A stretch of DNA of 32,565 bases from RGIG1995 sp045587445 (GTDB lineage Bacteria > Bacillota > Clostridia > Oscillospirales > CAG-272). The notes below the pieces were generated by a model. That model was not told the origin of the DNA. It was given only the letters and a program-made list of their open reading frames with translations, and ran no database searches. This document shows positions 31,663-32,565 of this stretch, one piece after another. How positions within the stretch are numbered: position 1 is the stretch's first letter; every line of letters begins with the position of its first letter. The position numbers and the translations under genes are program-made. The stretch covers positions 1 through 32,565 of the forward strand of contig JAZNCH010000063.1 in the NCBI GenBank assembly GCA_045587445.1. Reading direction: 5' to 3'.

Positions 31663-32097
31663 ATGTCCACTTTTATGGCAAAGAAAGAAACAGTTGAGCG
31701 TAAATGGTATATCATTGACGCAGCTGACAAGCCCTTGGGCAAGACAGCAGTTACTGCTGCTACAATTTTAAGAGGTAAGCACAGACCCGAATTCACACCT
31801 CACGTTGATTGCGGTGAATACGTAATCATTATCAATGCAGACAAGGCAATTCTCACCGGTAAGAAGCTCGATCAGAAGTTCTATCGTCGTCATTCCGGTT
31901 ATATCGGCGGTTTGAAGGAAGTTAGCTATCGTCATTTGATGGCTACAAAGCCTGAAAAGGCAATGACTCTCGCAGTTAAGGGTATGCTTCCTCACAACTC
32001 AATCGGCGACAAGTCCATCACACGTCTTAAGGTATTTGCAGGCGACAAGCACAATCACGAAGCTCAGCAGCCCGTTGAATACAAAGTAGGCGAATAA
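31663..32097 (+). CDS. rplM: 50S ribosomal protein L13
   Basis: The 144-residue protein is a full-length L13: RKWYIIDAADKPLGKTAVTA, GKHRPEFTPHVDCGEYVIII, YRRHSGYIGGLKEVSY and AVKGMLPHNSIG are family motifs. L13 is an early-assembling protein of the large subunit. The frame is open from 31648, but GGAGG at 31650-31654 points to ATG 31663. Codon usage is strongly biased (CTC, AAG, CGT), as for highly expressed genes. rpsI follows after 15 nt, the usual bacterial pair. Confidence 0.98.
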   Translation: MSTFMAKKETVERKWYIIDAADKPLGKTAVTAATILRGKHRPEFTPHVDCGEYVIIINADKAILTGKKLDQKFYRRHSGYIGGLKEVSYRHLMATKPEKAMTLAVKGMLPHNSIGDKSITRLKVFAGDKHNHEAQQPVEYKVGE

Positions 32098-32112
32098 TAG
32101 GAAAGGAAGTAA

Positions 32113-32520
32113 ATGACGATGTATACAAGTGCTAAACCCTATTTCTACGGCACAGGTAGAAGAAAGAGCTCTGTTGCAAGAGTAAGAATCGTACCCGGCA
32201 CAGGTGCTGTTACAATAAACGGTCGTTCTATCGACGAATATTTCGGACTTGAAACACTCAAGCTTATCGTTAACCAGCCTTTTGCTGTTACCGATACAGT
32301 AGGAAAGTTTGACATTATTGCAAACGTTCGTGGCGGCGGTTTCTCCGGACAGGCAGGTGCTATCCGTCACGTCCTTTCTAGAGCACTTCTTCAGGCTGAC
32401 GAAGCAAACAAGGCAGCTCTTAAGAAAGCAGGCTTCCTCACTCGTGATTCACGTATGAAGGAAAGAAAGAAATACGGTCTCAAAGCTGCACGTCGTGCAA
32501 GCCAGTTCAGCAAGAGATAA
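32113..32520 (+). CDS. rpsI: 30S ribosomal protein S9
   Basis: This 135-residue protein has YFYGTGRRKSSVARVRIVPG, FDIIANVRGGGFSGQAGAIR and the basic C-terminal tail ending RRASQFSKR, whose final residues contact P-site tRNA in the small subunit. ATG 32113 has GGAAG 5 nt upstream; ATG 32119 is the alternative start. No terminator is visible in the 45 nt remaining, so the operon may continue beyond the window. Confidence 0.98.
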   Translation: MTMYTSAKPYFYGTGRRKSSVARVRIVPGTGAVTINGRSIDEYFGLETLKLIVNQPFAVTDTVGKFDIIANVRGGGFSGQAGAIRHVLSRALLQADEANKAALKKAGFLTRDSRMKERKKYGLKAARRASQFSKR

Positions 32521-32565
32521 TTACAGCCTTAAAGGCGATTATCAAAAAGAAACAGCACTCACTTT

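Noticed and set aside
1..32565. CRISPR arrays, tRNA genes, insertion sequences, prophage or toxin-antitoxin genes
   Set aside because: I found no regularly spaced repeats, no cloverleaf with TTCRA-type T arms, no transposase or integrase motifs and no terminal inverted repeats; the gene content is conserved core genome throughout.

Overview
The window is chromosomal core genome from a low-GC, endospore-forming Firmicute, most likely of class Clostridia. The evidence is the spoIIAA-spoIIAB-sigF operon, yabP and yabQ, a large (Alu-domain) SRP RNA next to dnaX, a T-box leader on valS, AT-rich coding sequence and gene orders shared with Bacillus and Clostridium. I see no phage, transposon, CRISPR or tRNA sequence. 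Nothing in the window looks recently acquired.

Layout. (1) 1-3266, minus strand: ispD-ispF (MEP isoprenoid pathway), then rpe and the 5' part of murE, which runs off the left edge. (2) 3487-7325, plus: cdaA-cdaR (c-di-AMP synthesis) and a COG2509-type flavoprotein. (3) 7434-13948, plus: a possible 46-residue membrane ORF, recJ, rel ((p)ppGpp), dtd and the radical-SAM gene hemZ. hemZ is preceded by a terminator-like hairpin that carries a 9-codon ORF. (4) 13945-16153, plus: a uridine-kinase-like gene and an MTA/SAH deaminase-like amidohydrolase. (5) 16182-20861, plus: the sporulation/division cluster yabM-mazG-hup-rqcP-yabP-yabQ-divIC-yabR, in nearly the Bacillus subtilis order. (6) 20941-23773, plus: trxB, a class I fumarate hydratase alpha subunit without its beta partner, and a GT2-GtrA glycosyltransferase. 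(7) 23825-26770, minus: SRP RNA-dnaX-ybaB-recR. (8) 26847-28317, minus: the sigma-F operon. (9) 28443-31419, minus: valS with its Val-specific T-box. (10) 31568-32520, plus: rplM-rpsI.

Functionally the window joins envelope precursor supply (isoprenoids, MurE, flippase, GtrA-type glycosyltransferase), second-messenger control (c-di-AMP, (p)ppGpp), DNA repair and replication (RecJ, RecR, DnaX, HU), translation quality control (Dtd, RqcP, ValS, L13, S9) and early sporulation. Several strong sigma-A promoters are visible: TTGACA-17-TATAAT for both valS and rplM, and good matches for hup, cdaA, trxB and the SRP RNA.

I found no clearly new multi-gene system. The observations most worth checking are small-scale regulatory architectures: a C7 tract in the dnaX linker where slippage in either direction leads quickly to a stop; the hairpin and mini-ORF that overlap the hemZ start; a promoter whose -10 box lies in the 5' arm of a terminator in front of trxB; and a terminator that ends just upstream of the spoIIAA ribosome binding site with no recognisable sigma-H promoter. 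All statements come from reading the sequence without database searches.
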